Part shown: in pieces, positions 16,253-24,673 of the stretch
Layout: each line of letters starts with the position of its first letter
Numbering within the stretch: position 1 is the stretch's first letter
DNA from: Marinobacter sp.
GTDB lineage: Bacteria; Pseudomonadota; Gammaproteobacteria; Pseudomonadales; Oleiphilaceae
Length of the DNA stretch: 44,000 nt
Reading direction: 5' to 3'
Assembly: GCA_030457765.1 (NCBI GenBank)
Contig: JAKDUK010000018.1
Coordinates: 1 to 44,000, forward strand
Position numbers and translations under genes: made by a program
The notes under the pieces: model-generated
Told to the model about the DNA's origin: nothing
Databases searched by the model: none
The model's input: only the letters and a program-made list of their open reading frames with translations

Positions 16253-18163
16253 ATGCCAGCCAGCACAGTCCTGATTCTTGCCAGCATTGGTGTCCTTTCA
16301 CTTTCTTTTCAGTGGCTTGCCTGGCGCATGCGGGTGCCGGCCATTCTGTTTTTGCTTGCCGGCGGGATACTTGTAGGTCCGGTGCTGGGCTACCTCAGCC
16401 CGGATGATGTCTTCGGCGACTTGCTGTTTCCTATGGTGTCTCTGGCCGTTGCCATCATACTGTTTGAAGGCAGCCTGACCTTGCGGTTTGATGAAATCCG
16501 CGGGCACGGAAAAATGGCACGTCACCTCATACCTGTAGGTTCTGTCGTAACCGGTATTATTGGCACACTCGCCGCGCGCTGGGTTCTGGACATTTCCTGG
16601 GCCGTGGCTCTGCTTTTCGGTGCCATTTCGATTGTCACCGGCCCAACCGTTATCGCGCCCCTACTGCGCTCAGTGCGTCCAAGTGCAAAGCTGGCCAATG
16701 TTCTGCGCTGGGAAGGCATTATTATCGATCCGGTGGGCGCTTTGTTGGCGGTACTGGTATTTGAGGGCATTGTTTCCTGGGGCCAGGGCAACGTGTTTGG
16801 TCACTCGTTGTATATTTTTGGCAAAACGCTGCTGATTGGTTTTGTAATTGGCGCCTTGGCCGGTTATCTGAACGGCTTGGTGTTGCGCAAACACCTTATG
16901 CCGCAATACCTTCACAACGCCGCGACACTCACTTTTATGCTTGGCGTTTATGCGTTCTCCAACGAGATGGCCCACGAATCCGGCCTACTCACGGTCACCG
17001 TGATGGGTATCTGGATGGCTAACATGAAGCAGGTCTCCGTCGACAGCATTCTTGAGTTCAAAGAATCCCTGAGTGTTCTGTTGATATCGGCACTGTTTAT
17101 CATTCTGGCGGCCCGGGTAGAATTTGCTGCGATTGCAGATTTGGGATGGGGGCTGGCCGTCGTTTTAGCTGTGCTCATGCTGGTTGCCCGGCCGCTCAGT
17201 GTGTTTTTATCCGCCATAGGCACCGACCTGAACTGGCGAGAAAAGCTGTTTCTAAGCTGGATTGCGCCCAGGGGCATTGTGGCGGCGGCGGTGTCTGCCC
17301 TGTTCGCATTCCAATTGCTAAACCTTGGCTACGAAAGCGCTGCCGCTCTTGTGCCCATGGTGTTCATGCTGATTATTGCGACGGTTACCCTGCAAAGCCT
17401 AACAGCAAGGCCCATCGCCCGGCTGCTGAAAGTTACGGAGCCTGCCGAATATGGTTTTCTGATTCTCGGTGCCAACCCGGTTGCCCGCATGATCGGGCAG
17501 GCGCTCAAGAAGCATGACGTTCCGGTTGCCTTGGCAGACACCAACTGGGAGAACGTACGCAAGGCGCGCATGGACGATTTGAAAGTGTACTTCGGCAATC
17601 CAATTTCCGAGCATGCTTCAAGCCATCTGGACCTTACGGGGATTGGCAATCTGCTGGTGGTTTCCCCTTACAAACACATGAACTCTCTGGCGACCTACCA
17701 CTTTCTGGACTGGTTCGGCGACACCAGCGTATACAGCCTTTCGGAAGGCGATCAAGACCAGAAGGCACGACATCAAACGGCTGGTAAAATCCAGATGACC
17801 CGAGGTTTATTCGCTGGCGTGAGTTATGCAGAACTTGCGAGCCTGGCCAGCAAAGGTTATTCGATAAAAACCACCCAGCTTAGCGAAGAGTTTGAGTACA
17901 ACGACTTTTTGGAAAAATACCAGGGCCAGGCCCTGGTGCTGTTCGTGTTCGACAGCAAGAGCCGGATTAACCCGGTGCGCAGCATGGACGACCTGAAGCC
18001 CGATGACGACTGGATACTGATTAGTCTGGTGCCACCACAGAATCACAAAGAAAAAAGAGACAGAGAAAATGGCGAAGGGCCGGCGGAACGGTCTTCAGGG
18101 GGCAAAGAGCCCTCAGCGAGCGACAAAGAGCCTACAGCTGAACGCTCAATGCCTGAAAGCTAA
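16253..18163 (+). CDS. cation:proton antiporter (CPA1/NhaP-like) with cytoplasmic RCK-like domain
   Basis: A 636-residue inner-membrane protein. About 12 hydrophobic segments fill residues 1-390 and include GPTVIAPLLRSVRP and the acidic transport-type segment IIIDPVGALLAVLVFEG. From about residue 398 a Rossmann-like RCK-N domain begins (YGFLILGANPVARMIGQALKK), and a C-terminal domain ends near residue 605. The last 35 residues are charged and low in complexity. It probably exchanges Na+ or K+ for protons under nucleotide control. The glycine motif GANPVAR is altered from GxGxxG, so the ligand is uncertain. No good ribosome site precedes the ATG. Confidence 0.85.
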   Translation: MPASTVLILASIGVLSLSFQWLAWRMRVPAILFLLAGGILVGPVLGYLSPDDVFGDLLFPMVSLAVAIILFEGSLTLRFDEIRGHGKMARHLIPVGSVVTGIIGTLAARWVLDISWAVALLFGAISIVTGPTVIAPLLRSVRPSAKLANVLRWEGIIIDPVGALLAVLVFEGIVSWGQGNVFGHSLYIFGKTLLIGFVIGALAGYLNGLVLRKHLMPQYLHNAATLTFMLGVYAFSNEMAHESGLLTVTVMGIWMANMKQVSVDSILEFKESLSVLLISALFIILAARVEFAAIADLGWGLAVVLAVLMLVARPLSVFLSAIGTDLNWREKLFLSWIAPRGIVAAAVSALFAFQLLNLGYESAAALVPMVFMLIIATVTLQSLTARPIARLLKVTEPAEYGFLILGANPVARMIGQALKKHDVPVALADTNWENVRKARMDDLKVYFGNPISEHASSHLDLTGIGNLLVVSPYKHMNSLATYHFLDWFGDTSVYSLSEGDQDQKARHQTAGKIQMTRGLFAGVSYAELASLASKGYSIKTTQLSEEFEYNDFLEKYQGQALVLFVFDSKSRINPVRSMDDLKPDDDWILISLVPPQNHKEKRDRENGEGPAERSSGGKEPSASDKEPTAERSMPES

Positions 18164-18166
18164 GAT

Positions 18167-19150
18167 TCAACGGCAGTCCAAAACAAGTTTGCCGCGCACA
18201 TGCCCGCCCTCAAGAAGCTCGTGGGCCTGTACCGCGTCATCCAGCGCAAACGTTTTCTCGATGTGCACCTTCACATCACCGCCTTCAATCAGCTCGGCAA
18301 TCTCATCCAAGTGGAATACATCCGGGCGCACGGTCATACCGTGAGCCCTCAACCCTTCGGCTTCGGCGGCACTGACAACCTCATCGGCCGTAACCGTAGG
18401 AATGGTTACCAACATGCCCTTATCGCCCAGGGTACGCAGAGATCGCTTGCCGGTCTCGCCACCAATCAAATCCAGTACAACATCCAGCCCAAAGCACTCT
18501 TCTGCAAAGTCGGAGGTATGGTAATCAATCACTTCGTGCACACCCAGCTCCGAAAGAAAATCCCGATTACCTGCAGACGCTGTGGCAATAACATGGGCGC
18601 CCCGCGCCAACGCGAACTGCACCGCAAGGTGCCCTACACCGCCAGCGCCTGCATGCACAAGAATTTTCTGGCCTGGGTCAAGGTCTGCAACTTCGAATAG
18701 CGCTTGCCAGGCTGTGAGCGCGGCCAACGGCAACGCCCCCGCCGTCACCAAATCAAGCTCCTCCGGCACAACAGCTAGCTCGTCTGCCGTTGCCAAGGCG
18801 TACTCCGCGTAACCCCCGCCACTCAGTGGAAAGCCAACCAGTCCCATAACCCGATCCCCGGGCGCCAAAGTGGTTACGGCGTCGCCGATGGCAACTACTT
18901 CGCCCGCAACATCGTAGCCTGGCGTCCAAGGCAGCGTGTTTTCAATTTGCTTTGCTACAAACCCCAGACCTTTTCGCGTTTTCCAGTCAATGGGATTAAG
19001 CCCCGCGCCGTGCACGCGAATCAACACCTGCCCTGTTTGTGGCGAAGGAATATCCGAGTTTGCCAGCTGCAGAACATCGCGCTCACCAAACTGGTGATAG
19101 ACCACTTTTTTCATGGAAGACTCGGAGGATTGTTCAATAGCTGTGTCCAT
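18167..19150 (-). CDS. NADP-dependent zinc-free quinone-oxidoreductase-like protein (MDR family)
   Basis: A 327-residue medium-chain dehydrogenase/reductase. An N-terminal GroES-like half (GAGLNPIDWKTRKG, PGYDVAGEVVAIGDAV) is followed by a nucleotide-binding half with VHAGAGGVGHLAVQFALARGA. The cysteine and histidine ligands of the catalytic zinc are absent, as in the quinone-reductase branch. The ATG at 19150 follows GGAG by eight bases; about 32 codons of upstream frame lie before this site and were left out. It likely reduces quinones or enones with NADPH. It is separated from the next gene by 112 bases, so it may have its own promoter. Confidence 0.85.
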   Translation of the reverse strand: MDTAIEQSSESSMKKVVYHQFGERDVLQLANSDIPSPQTGQVLIRVHGAGLNPIDWKTRKGLGFVAKQIENTLPWTPGYDVAGEVVAIGDAVTTLAPGDRVMGLVGFPLSGGGYAEYALATADELAVVPEELDLVTAGALPLAALTAWQALFEVADLDPGQKILVHAGAGGVGHLAVQFALARGAHVIATASAGNRDFLSELGVHEVIDYHTSDFAEECFGLDVVLDLIGGETGKRSLRTLGDKGMLVTIPTVTADEVVSAAEAEGLRAHGMTVRPDVFHLDEIAELIEGGDVKVHIEKTFALDDAVQAHELLEGGHVRGKLVLDCR

Positions 19151-19262
19151 GGGTATCTCCGAAAAAAGGCGCTGATTTTGATTAACCAGTGGCTGACGTG
19201 AGGAGGTTTTCTGTTCTTTATTCAGGTTACCAGAAGTTGGCAACAATAGTGACTCAGATGGG

Positions 19263-19727
19263 CTACAGGCTCTTTCCCCCGGTCACCGTAGCCGCTTTCA
19301 TAATGTCGGCAAATTCTTTGGGGACCCGCGAGGGGCGCTGGCTTTTCATATCCACACACGCGTGGGTCGACACCGCCCGCATCAGGGTTTTGCGATCAGT
19401 CAGGCGCACCAGCTGAAACTGGCGAGCGGAGCGAAAACGGCCATCAAAGCCGGTAACCCAGGTTCCCATCAGCAACCGATCACCAGCATTGGCAGACGCC
19501 AGATAATCAATTTCTGTGCGGGTGATCGCCATGGCTTTACCCGTAGCCTCATGCATTTCCCAGTTTATGCCCAGCTCATTAACATGAGCCCAGCTGATAT
19601 CCTCCAGCCAGCGCACGTAGATTACATTGTTGGCATGTCCAAGTTCGTCTGTATCGGCCTCGACCACTTGGATCTCAAAGGTGAAAGGGTTGGGAAGATC
19701 CCATTGTATTGGCTTCTGATCAGTCAT
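19263..19727 (-). CDS. hotdog-fold acyl-CoA thioesterase (4HBT family)
   Basis: 154 residues with the 4HBT signature ADTDELGHANNVIYVRWLED, in which the first part holds the catalytic acidic residue and the HANN motif. TRTEIDYLASANAGDRLLM and the TWVTGF strand follow. It should hydrolyse an acyl-CoA thioester in the cytoplasm; chain length cannot be read. Its ATG overlaps the stop of the upstream SMP-30-like gene (ATGA), so the two are translated together. Family assignment is firm. Confidence 0.88.
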   Translation of the reverse strand: MTDQKPIQWDLPNPFTFEIQVVEADTDELGHANNVIYVRWLEDISWAHVNELGINWEMHEATGKAMAITRTEIDYLASANAGDRLLMGTWVTGFDGRFRSARQFQLVRLTDRKTLMRAVSTHACVDMKSQRPSRVPKEFADIMKAATVTGGKSL

Positions 19728-20809
19728 TTCTGCTCCCCAAGGCGTGGAATGGCCTGCAACGGTAACCGCCCTATACGGTCATTGTGAAGAGAACCAAAGT
19801 ATAGGTGACCATCGTGGGATTTCACCGATGTAATTTCCTGTAAGTGAGCACCACTGGTGTCGTGAAGGCTGGTAATCACGTTGCCGTCAGAATCGAACGC
19901 TATAACCAGACCATACTCCTGAGGCGCTGGTTGAAAACTTCGCGGCAGCTTGGCCACCACTTCCTTTAGCCAGGGAGCGGGGTGCAACTTATCAATCTGC
20001 GCATTGCGAAGCGTAGGAAGCGCCACCCAGAACCGCCCTTTGTCATCCACAGAGAGGTTGTCAGGAAACCCCGGCAGATTGTCTGCAAAGACTTCAGATT
20101 GCCCGGCTTTGGGGCCATTTATCCAGTAACGCAGAATGCGGTATTTCCAGGTTTCGTTGATCAGTACAGAATCACCATCCGGTGCCACCGCCACGCCGTT
20201 AGCAAAGTTTAAGTCGCTTAGTAACACCTCTGTTTCGCCAGTGTTTGGGGAGTAACGCATAAACCGGCCATGGGGGCGCATCTCAAGAAGATCGAGCTGA
20301 TAATCCGGCTGATGGAAGCGGGAGCTGGCATCGGTGAAATAAATGCGGCCATCGGCGGCGATATCTACGTCGTCGGTAAACCGGAATGGGGTTCCTTCGG
20401 CTTCTGTGGTGAGCACAGTAATGTCGCCCTTTGGCGTGATCGAGAGCAGGCCTTTCCAGGCATCTGCAACAATCAGGTTTCCTTGCTGATCAAACACCAT
20501 CCCAAGCGGGCGGCCACCGGTAGACAGCCAGTTTTCAACACGGCCATCGGGAAACACTCGCACAATATAGCCATCCTGGGTGCCGGCAAAAACCACACCT
20601 TCAGAATTAACTACCGTGTCTTCCGGGCCATAAATTTGCCCTTTTGCCAACAATTCGGCCTGGCGCAAATGCTCATTCGGGGCTAACAAATCCGTTATAG
20701 GTTTTGGCGTCGGTGGCTGCCATGCTTTGGCATCAATAGGCGCCGGCACCAGCAAAAACCCACCCAGCAAAATAAACAAAACCAACAACCCGGCCATTAA
20801 CCACTTCAT
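19724..20809 (-). CDS. SMP-30/gluconolactonase/strictosidine-synthase-like propeller protein, membrane anchored
   Basis: 361 residues. A hydrophobic segment at about residues 3-22 acts as a signal anchor, so the propeller sits in the periplasm. Blade sequences include GPEDTVVNSEGVVFAGTQDG, IYFTDASSRF, NFANGVAVAPDGDSVLINET and LPGFPDNLSVDDKGRFWVAL, typical of the strictosidine-synthase-like group. The ATG at 20809 is preferred to the TTG just before it, and a GGTAGG site lies upstream. It is co-translated with a thioesterase. Lactonase or esterase activity is possible but not shown. Confidence 0.85.
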   Translation of the reverse strand: MKWLMAGLLVLFILLGGFLLVPAPIDAKAWQPPTPKPITDLLAPNEHLRQAELLAKGQIYGPEDTVVNSEGVVFAGTQDGYIVRVFPDGRVENWLSTGGRPLGMVFDQQGNLIVADAWKGLLSITPKGDITVLTTEAEGTPFRFTDDVDIAADGRIYFTDASSRFHQPDYQLDLLEMRPHGRFMRYSPNTGETEVLLSDLNFANGVAVAPDGDSVLINETWKYRILRYWINGPKAGQSEVFADNLPGFPDNLSVDDKGRFWVALPTLRNAQIDKLHPAPWLKEVVAKLPRSFQPAPQEYGLVIAFDSDGNVITSLHDTSGAHLQEITSVKSHDGHLYFGSLHNDRIGRLPLQAIPRLGEQK

Positions 20810-20841
20810 CAATCAACCTACCTGTTTATTGTTTTAAGGAC

Positions 20842-21645
20842 TTAATCGCCAGCCTCACCATTAAGAAAGGTGTGGCACAACGCTACAAAGGTATCTGTTT
20901 TCTCAGCATGCAGCCAATGCCCTGTGCCCTCAATAACCTGTAACTGCGCGGCAGGAAATAACCGATCAATTTCCGGCTGGTGTTTTTGCTGAATATAGGC
21001 CGACTCCTCGCCTTTTAAAAACAGCACAGGGCCGGCGTATGGGGCTCCCTCTTCTGGTGCAGCGGCCAGGTTGTCATAACAGGCATCAATTGTTTTCAAG
21101 TTCAGACGCCACCGGTACACAGGGCCGCCCTGTGTCTGTTCTTCTTGCGGAATACGCTCAAGATTCATCAACAAGAACTGGCGAACGCCAGGTATTTCAA
21201 CAAACTCTGCTAACTGCTTATCGGCATCCCGGCGAGAGCGTACACAGGTAAGGTCAACCTGCTTCATGCCTTCCAAAATAGCGTCGTGCCCAGGCTTGTA
21301 GGAAATCGGCGCAATGTCGGCCACAATCAGCTTTTCGACTCGCTCCGGTGCCTGCAAGGCGACCTGCATCGCCACCTTGCCTCCCATGGAGTGCCCCAAA
21401 AGAGAGGCCTTGTCGAGGCCTTGTTCATCCATGTACGCAAGCACATCCCCCGCCATGGAAGGATAATCCATTGTATCGGCATGGAACGAGCTACCGTGAT
21501 TGCGCAGGTCCAATGCGTGAACCTGACGCTCTTTCTGGAATTGCCGAGCAATGGCACCCAGATTTTCTTGTGCCCCAAACAAGCCATGTAACAGTATCAG
21601 GGGGGCGCCTTCTCCGGTAATTCTGTGGTTCAGTGTCGCGCTCAT
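20842..21645 (-). CDS. alpha/beta-hydrolase (YbfF-like esterase)
   Basis: 267 residues from the ATG at 21645. The fold markers are ILLHGLFGAQENLG (oxyanion region), DLRNHGSS, the nucleophile elbow LLGHSMGGK with Ser86, and the C-terminal GTGHWLHAEKTD with the catalytic His. This matches YbfF-type esterases in motif and length. Longer starts up to 21783 are unlikely because a rho-independent terminator lies at 21750-21774 inside that extension. An ATG at 21693 (MYSHRY) remains an alternative. The native substrate is unknown. Confidence 0.88.
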   Translation of the reverse strand: MSATLNHRITGEGAPLILLHGLFGAQENLGAIARQFQKERQVHALDLRNHGSSFHADTMDYPSMAGDVLAYMDEQGLDKASLLGHSMGGKVAMQVALQAPERVEKLIVADIAPISYKPGHDAILEGMKQVDLTCVRSRRDADKQLAEFVEIPGVRQFLLMNLERIPQEEQTQGGPVYRWRLNLKTIDACYDNLAAAPEEGAPYAGPVLFLKGEESAYIQQKHQPEIDRLFPAAQLQVIEGTGHWLHAEKTDTFVALCHTFLNGEAGD

Positions 21646-21749
21646 GGGCAGGCTGTCTCCGTTAAGGTTCGCAATGTATCGATGCGAATACATTAACACT
21701 GCCAGTTCGGTGAGCAAGGGGAGGCGGCTAGAAGGGCGTTTCTTGGCAT

Positions 21750-21774
21750 AAAAAAACCGGGCGGAGCCCGGCTT
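21750..21774 (-). terminator. rho-independent terminator after the 30-codon gene
   Basis: On the minus strand CCGGGC, a three-base loop and GCCCGG form a six-pair GC stem (21771-21757), followed by a run of seven T (21756-21750). It lies 71 bases after the stop of the small gene at 21845-21937 and before the alpha/beta-hydrolase start, so it ends a separate transcript. Confidence 0.85.
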
Positions 21775-21844
21775 AAAGGTCATAATTTTTTCTGTGCTTT
21801 GAGCGGTACTACACTTAAACGTAGCAATCTCAACTGCAGTACTC

Positions 21845-21937
21845 TTAGCAGTAATACATACCGCGCAGATACTCCGCCAGTGCTGCTACGTTTTTGCGCT
21901 CAAACTCAGTCTGCGGTACAAAAATATCGTTTGTCAT
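21845..21937 (-). CDS. 30-residue peptide of unknown function, own transcription unit
   Basis: The frame starts MTNDIFVPQT and ends GMYYC before TAA. The ribosome site GGGAGGTG lies five bases before the ATG, stronger than most in this window. A rho-independent terminator follows 71 bases downstream. The C-terminal half (KNVAALAEYLRG) could form an amphipathic helix, and the peptide ends in Tyr-Tyr-Cys. There is no signal peptide or long hydrophobic stretch. Divergent from it is an AraC-family regulator with repeated TGACA motifs between them. I do not recognise the family. A modified-peptide precursor, a signal peptide or a leader peptide are all possible; no modification enzyme such as a radical SAM protein is in the window. 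Confidence 0.7.
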   Translation of the reverse strand: MTNDIFVPQTEFERKNVAALAEYLRGMYYC

Positions 21938-22083
21938 AAAGCACCTCCCAATGGGCCTTTCCATTACTTCAACCTGTTAAATTGATGCTATCGTTGTACA
22001 ACACAGAAGCGGTTGACAGACTGTCCCACTCGTTTGACATTTTGTATCAGCATCCATGACAACTCGTTAATGAGCAGGCTAAC
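21938..22083. promoter_or_regulatory. divergent control region with phased TGACA motifs
   Basis: Between the small gene (-) and the AraC-family gene (+), TGACA occurs at 22014-22018, 22035-22039 and 22057-22061, that is at 21- and 22-base steps, two helical turns each. The first lies in the perfect palindrome GACAGACTGTC (22015-22025). A second perfect palindrome, GTTGTACAAC, is at 21993-22002. Phased direct half-sites are typical of AraC-family operators. A convincing -35/-10 pair for the small gene was not found, which fits an activator-dependent promoter. Confidence 0.55.
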
Positions 22084-23133
22084 GTGACTTCTGCACCTAC
22101 GGATACCACAACCACGCCCTATGTTGCTGCCTCCAGCACACTGGCACTGGTGCATTACTTAAACCGCCAGGGCGTTCTGGATCGCCTGCGGGTTGAGCAG
22201 CTTATTGGCCTGGACTTGAAGCAACTCGAGGACCCCGACAGACGTGTACCCGCCGAGGCACATTATCGGCTGTGGGAGCACGCAGAGCAGGTTACCGGAG
22301 ACACTGCAGTGGGCTTGAACGCGGGCCAGGTGATTGACCCGGAGCGCATGGGCCTGGTGGGGCACGTATTCTTTAATTGCGACACGCTGGGCGAAGCAGT
22401 AACCCAATATGTGCGCCTGCACAGTTTGATCAACGAATCGGTAAATCTGAGCTTCGGGCAAACGGGTGAACAGGCAATACTGACTTGGCAGGCAGATTCG
22501 CCAGAGCACTATAGTCGTCAAGACATGGACCGCACCCTGGCCGCGGCCTTGTGTCGAACCCGGCATTTTATCTGCCCCGGTATCCAGGCCGAATGGGCAG
22601 AAATTGCCCATCCGCGCCCAGCTTACGCCAGCAAGTATGAAAAACTGTTGGGAGGCCCCGTAACTTTTGGGGCGTCCGCAACACGGTTGGCGTTCAACAG
22701 CCGCCACATGAGCCACCCTATTCCGCACCGCAACCCTTATGTATATTCTGCTGTTCTGCGTCAAGTCAACGGGTTGCTGGCCCGTCTGCAAACACGGCGT
22801 TCATTTGGTCGGAAAATCCACAGGTTAATATCGCGCCAAATGTCTACCGACAAAATTGATGCGGACACTCTGGCCCGGCAGTGCCACATGAGCCGCCAAA
22901 CGCTTTATCGGAGGCTTAAAAAGGAGGGGCTTGGTTTTCATGATCTTGTGGAACAGGTGCGTAAAGACAAAGCCCTGCGCTATGTAGCCTCAGATCATTA
23001 TGCGCTGGGGGAGATCGCTTTTCTTCTTGGTTTCTCTGAGCTAAGCGCATTCAGCCGTGCCTTTAAACGCTGGACAGGCATGGCGCCCGCTCAGTATCGC
23101 GCTCAACATCTAAATCGGGAAGCAAGCCTGTGA
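22084..23133 (+). CDS. AraC-family transcriptional regulator
   Basis: 349 residues from a GTG start. The N-terminal two thirds resemble the AraC-type ligand-binding domain found in OruR/ArgR-like activators (RVPAEAHYRLWEHAEQVTGD, GLVGHVFFNCDTLGEAV). The C-terminal 90 residues form the double helix-turn-helix: DADTLARQCHMSRQTLYRRL, then ALGEIAFLLGFSELSAFSRA and FKRWTGMAPAQYR. It is divergent from the 30-residue peptide gene and overlaps the cardiolipin synthase gene. Likely targets are the shared intergenic region and the downstream cls. The ligand is unknown. Confidence 0.92.
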   Translation: MTSAPTDTTTTPYVAASSTLALVHYLNRQGVLDRLRVEQLIGLDLKQLEDPDRRVPAEAHYRLWEHAEQVTGDTAVGLNAGQVIDPERMGLVGHVFFNCDTLGEAVTQYVRLHSLINESVNLSFGQTGEQAILTWQADSPEHYSRQDMDRTLAAALCRTRHFICPGIQAEWAEIAHPRPAYASKYEKLLGGPVTFGASATRLAFNSRHMSHPIPHRNPYVYSAVLRQVNGLLARLQTRRSFGRKIHRLISRQMSTDKIDADTLARQCHMSRQTLYRRLKKEGLGFHDLVEQVRKDKALRYVASDHYALGEIAFLLGFSELSAFSRAFKRWTGMAPAQYRAQHLNREASL

Positions 23134-24563
23134 TGCCTGACACCTCCTTGCTGGCAATCGCCATTGGTCTGCTTTACCTGGGATCTATAGCCTGTATTTA
23201 CCGTATTCTTCTCACTTATCGAACTGCTCAGGGAGCCCTTGCCTGGATTATCGGCCTGTTGGCTTTGCCCTATGTCGCGGTACCGCTGTTTCTCGTATTT
23301 GGCCGCTCCCGTTTTGGGGGTTATGTAAAAGCCCGACGTATGGGGGATCAATCCCTAACCGATTTTTTAAATCATATTGAACGCCAAGCCACGTCTTTGT
23401 CCCCGCCCGACCAGAAACAGCTTGATAAACAACTTCAGGTACTTTGCAAGCTGGGCCGACAACCCTTTACTGAGGGCAATCGCTGTACCCTGCTACAGGA
23501 CGGAGAGGCAACGTTTGAGGCGCTGATCAGAGCTATGGAGAACGCAACCTCTTATATTCTTCTTGAGTTCTACATTGTGCGCTCTGACAGGATTGGCCAG
23601 CGCATCAAAACCATTCTTGAGCACAAACTCGCAGACGGTGTGCAGGTGTGGTTTCTGTACGATGAAATTGGCAGCGTTGGGCTGCCCCGCGCCTACCTCA
23701 AAGAGCTCTCGCAGGCAGGGGCTCACGTCGCTTCTTTTGGCGATGGCAACATTCGCCGCCGACGGCTCCAGATCAACTTTCGCAACCATCGAAAATTACT
23801 GATCTGTGACGGCAAAACAGGGTTTGTAGGAGGCATCAACCTGGGCGATGAATATCTGGGCACGGTCATAGATGAAGAGCCCTGGCGGGATACTCATTGC
23901 CGCATCGAAGGCCCTGCGGTTACCGGGCTTCAGCTTGCCTGGCTGGAAGACTGGAACTGGGCCAGCGACGAGTTCCCCGAACTGGACTGGGCACCGCAGA
24001 ACAACCTATTCGGCGATGAACGGGTTCTGATTCTGCCAACCGGTCCGGCAGACACCTGGGAAACCTGCACGCTGTTCTTCCTGAACTGTATCAACAATGC
24101 GCAATCCCGCATCTGGATCGCATCACCCTACTTTGTTCCAGACTTTCAAATTGTGAACGCATTGCAGCTAGCGGCTCTTCGAGGCGTGGATGTGCGAATC
24201 ATGATTCCGGAAAAATCGGACAGTCGACTTGTTCGCCTTACAGCCTATTCCTACCTGGTTCAGGCCAACCAGGCAGGCATTGGCATTTACCGGTACCAGC
24301 CGGGGTTTATGCACCAGAAGATCGTTCTGGTAGACGATCAATATGCGGCTGTAGGCACAGCAAATCTGGACAACCGGTCCATGCGTCTTAACTTTGAGAT
24401 CATTGCGGTAAACACATCTGACTCGTTTGTAGTCAAGGTAGAGGCCATGCTTACAGAAGACCTTGCCCATTGCCGCAAAATGACTGAACAAGACTATCAA
24501 AACCGTTCCGTGTTGTTCCGGCTGACTTGCCGCGCGGTTCGCTTACTGGCTCCTTTGCTGTAG
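23133..24563 (+). CDS. cls: cardiolipin synthase (phospholipase D family)
   Basis: 476 residues. Two N-terminal membrane helices (about 6-25 and 34-56) are followed by two HKD sites: His219/Lys221/Asp226 in NHRKLLICDGKTGFVGG, and His394 in MHQKIVLVDDQYAAVGTANL. This is the ClsA-like layout, joining two phosphatidylglycerols to give cardiolipin at the inner membrane. Its ATG overlaps the AraC-family stop (TGATG), so the two genes are in one operon and the regulator may act on membrane lipid composition. ClsA rather than ClsB/C is favoured by the two membrane helices and length. Confidence 0.92.
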   Translation: MPDTSLLAIAIGLLYLGSIACIYRILLTYRTAQGALAWIIGLLALPYVAVPLFLVFGRSRFGGYVKARRMGDQSLTDFLNHIERQATSLSPPDQKQLDKQLQVLCKLGRQPFTEGNRCTLLQDGEATFEALIRAMENATSYILLEFYIVRSDRIGQRIKTILEHKLADGVQVWFLYDEIGSVGLPRAYLKELSQAGAHVASFGDGNIRRRRLQINFRNHRKLLICDGKTGFVGGINLGDEYLGTVIDEEPWRDTHCRIEGPAVTGLQLAWLEDWNWASDEFPELDWAPQNNLFGDERVLILPTGPADTWETCTLFFLNCINNAQSRIWIASPYFVPDFQIVNALQLAALRGVDVRIMIPEKSDSRLVRLTAYSYLVQANQAGIGIYRYQPGFMHQKIVLVDDQYAAVGTANLDNRSMRLNFEIIAVNTSDSFVVKVEAMLTEDLAHCRKMTEQDYQNRSVLFRLTCRAVRLLAPLL

Positions 24564-24673
24564 TTAAAACAACCGCAAGCACACCGGTTAGGCCAAGGAC
24601 ACTGGCCCCGAAACAGATGAATGTGCGACTATTCACACCTCATCCAGCCAACCTAATCCAGTGAACATTATCC

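Noticed and set aside
21646..21783. N-terminal extension of the alpha/beta hydrolase to 21783
   Set aside because: It would be translated across a rho-independent terminator and adds sequence without similarity to the family.
24591..24608. Small inverted repeat GGCCA / TGGCC after cls
   Set aside because: Short stem with no T tract, so not supported as a terminator.
24451..24636. 61-codon minus-strand frame with a hydrophobic N-terminus
   Set aside because: Over 110 bases overlap the cls 3' end, with no ribosome site; the hydrophobic stretch is likely chance.
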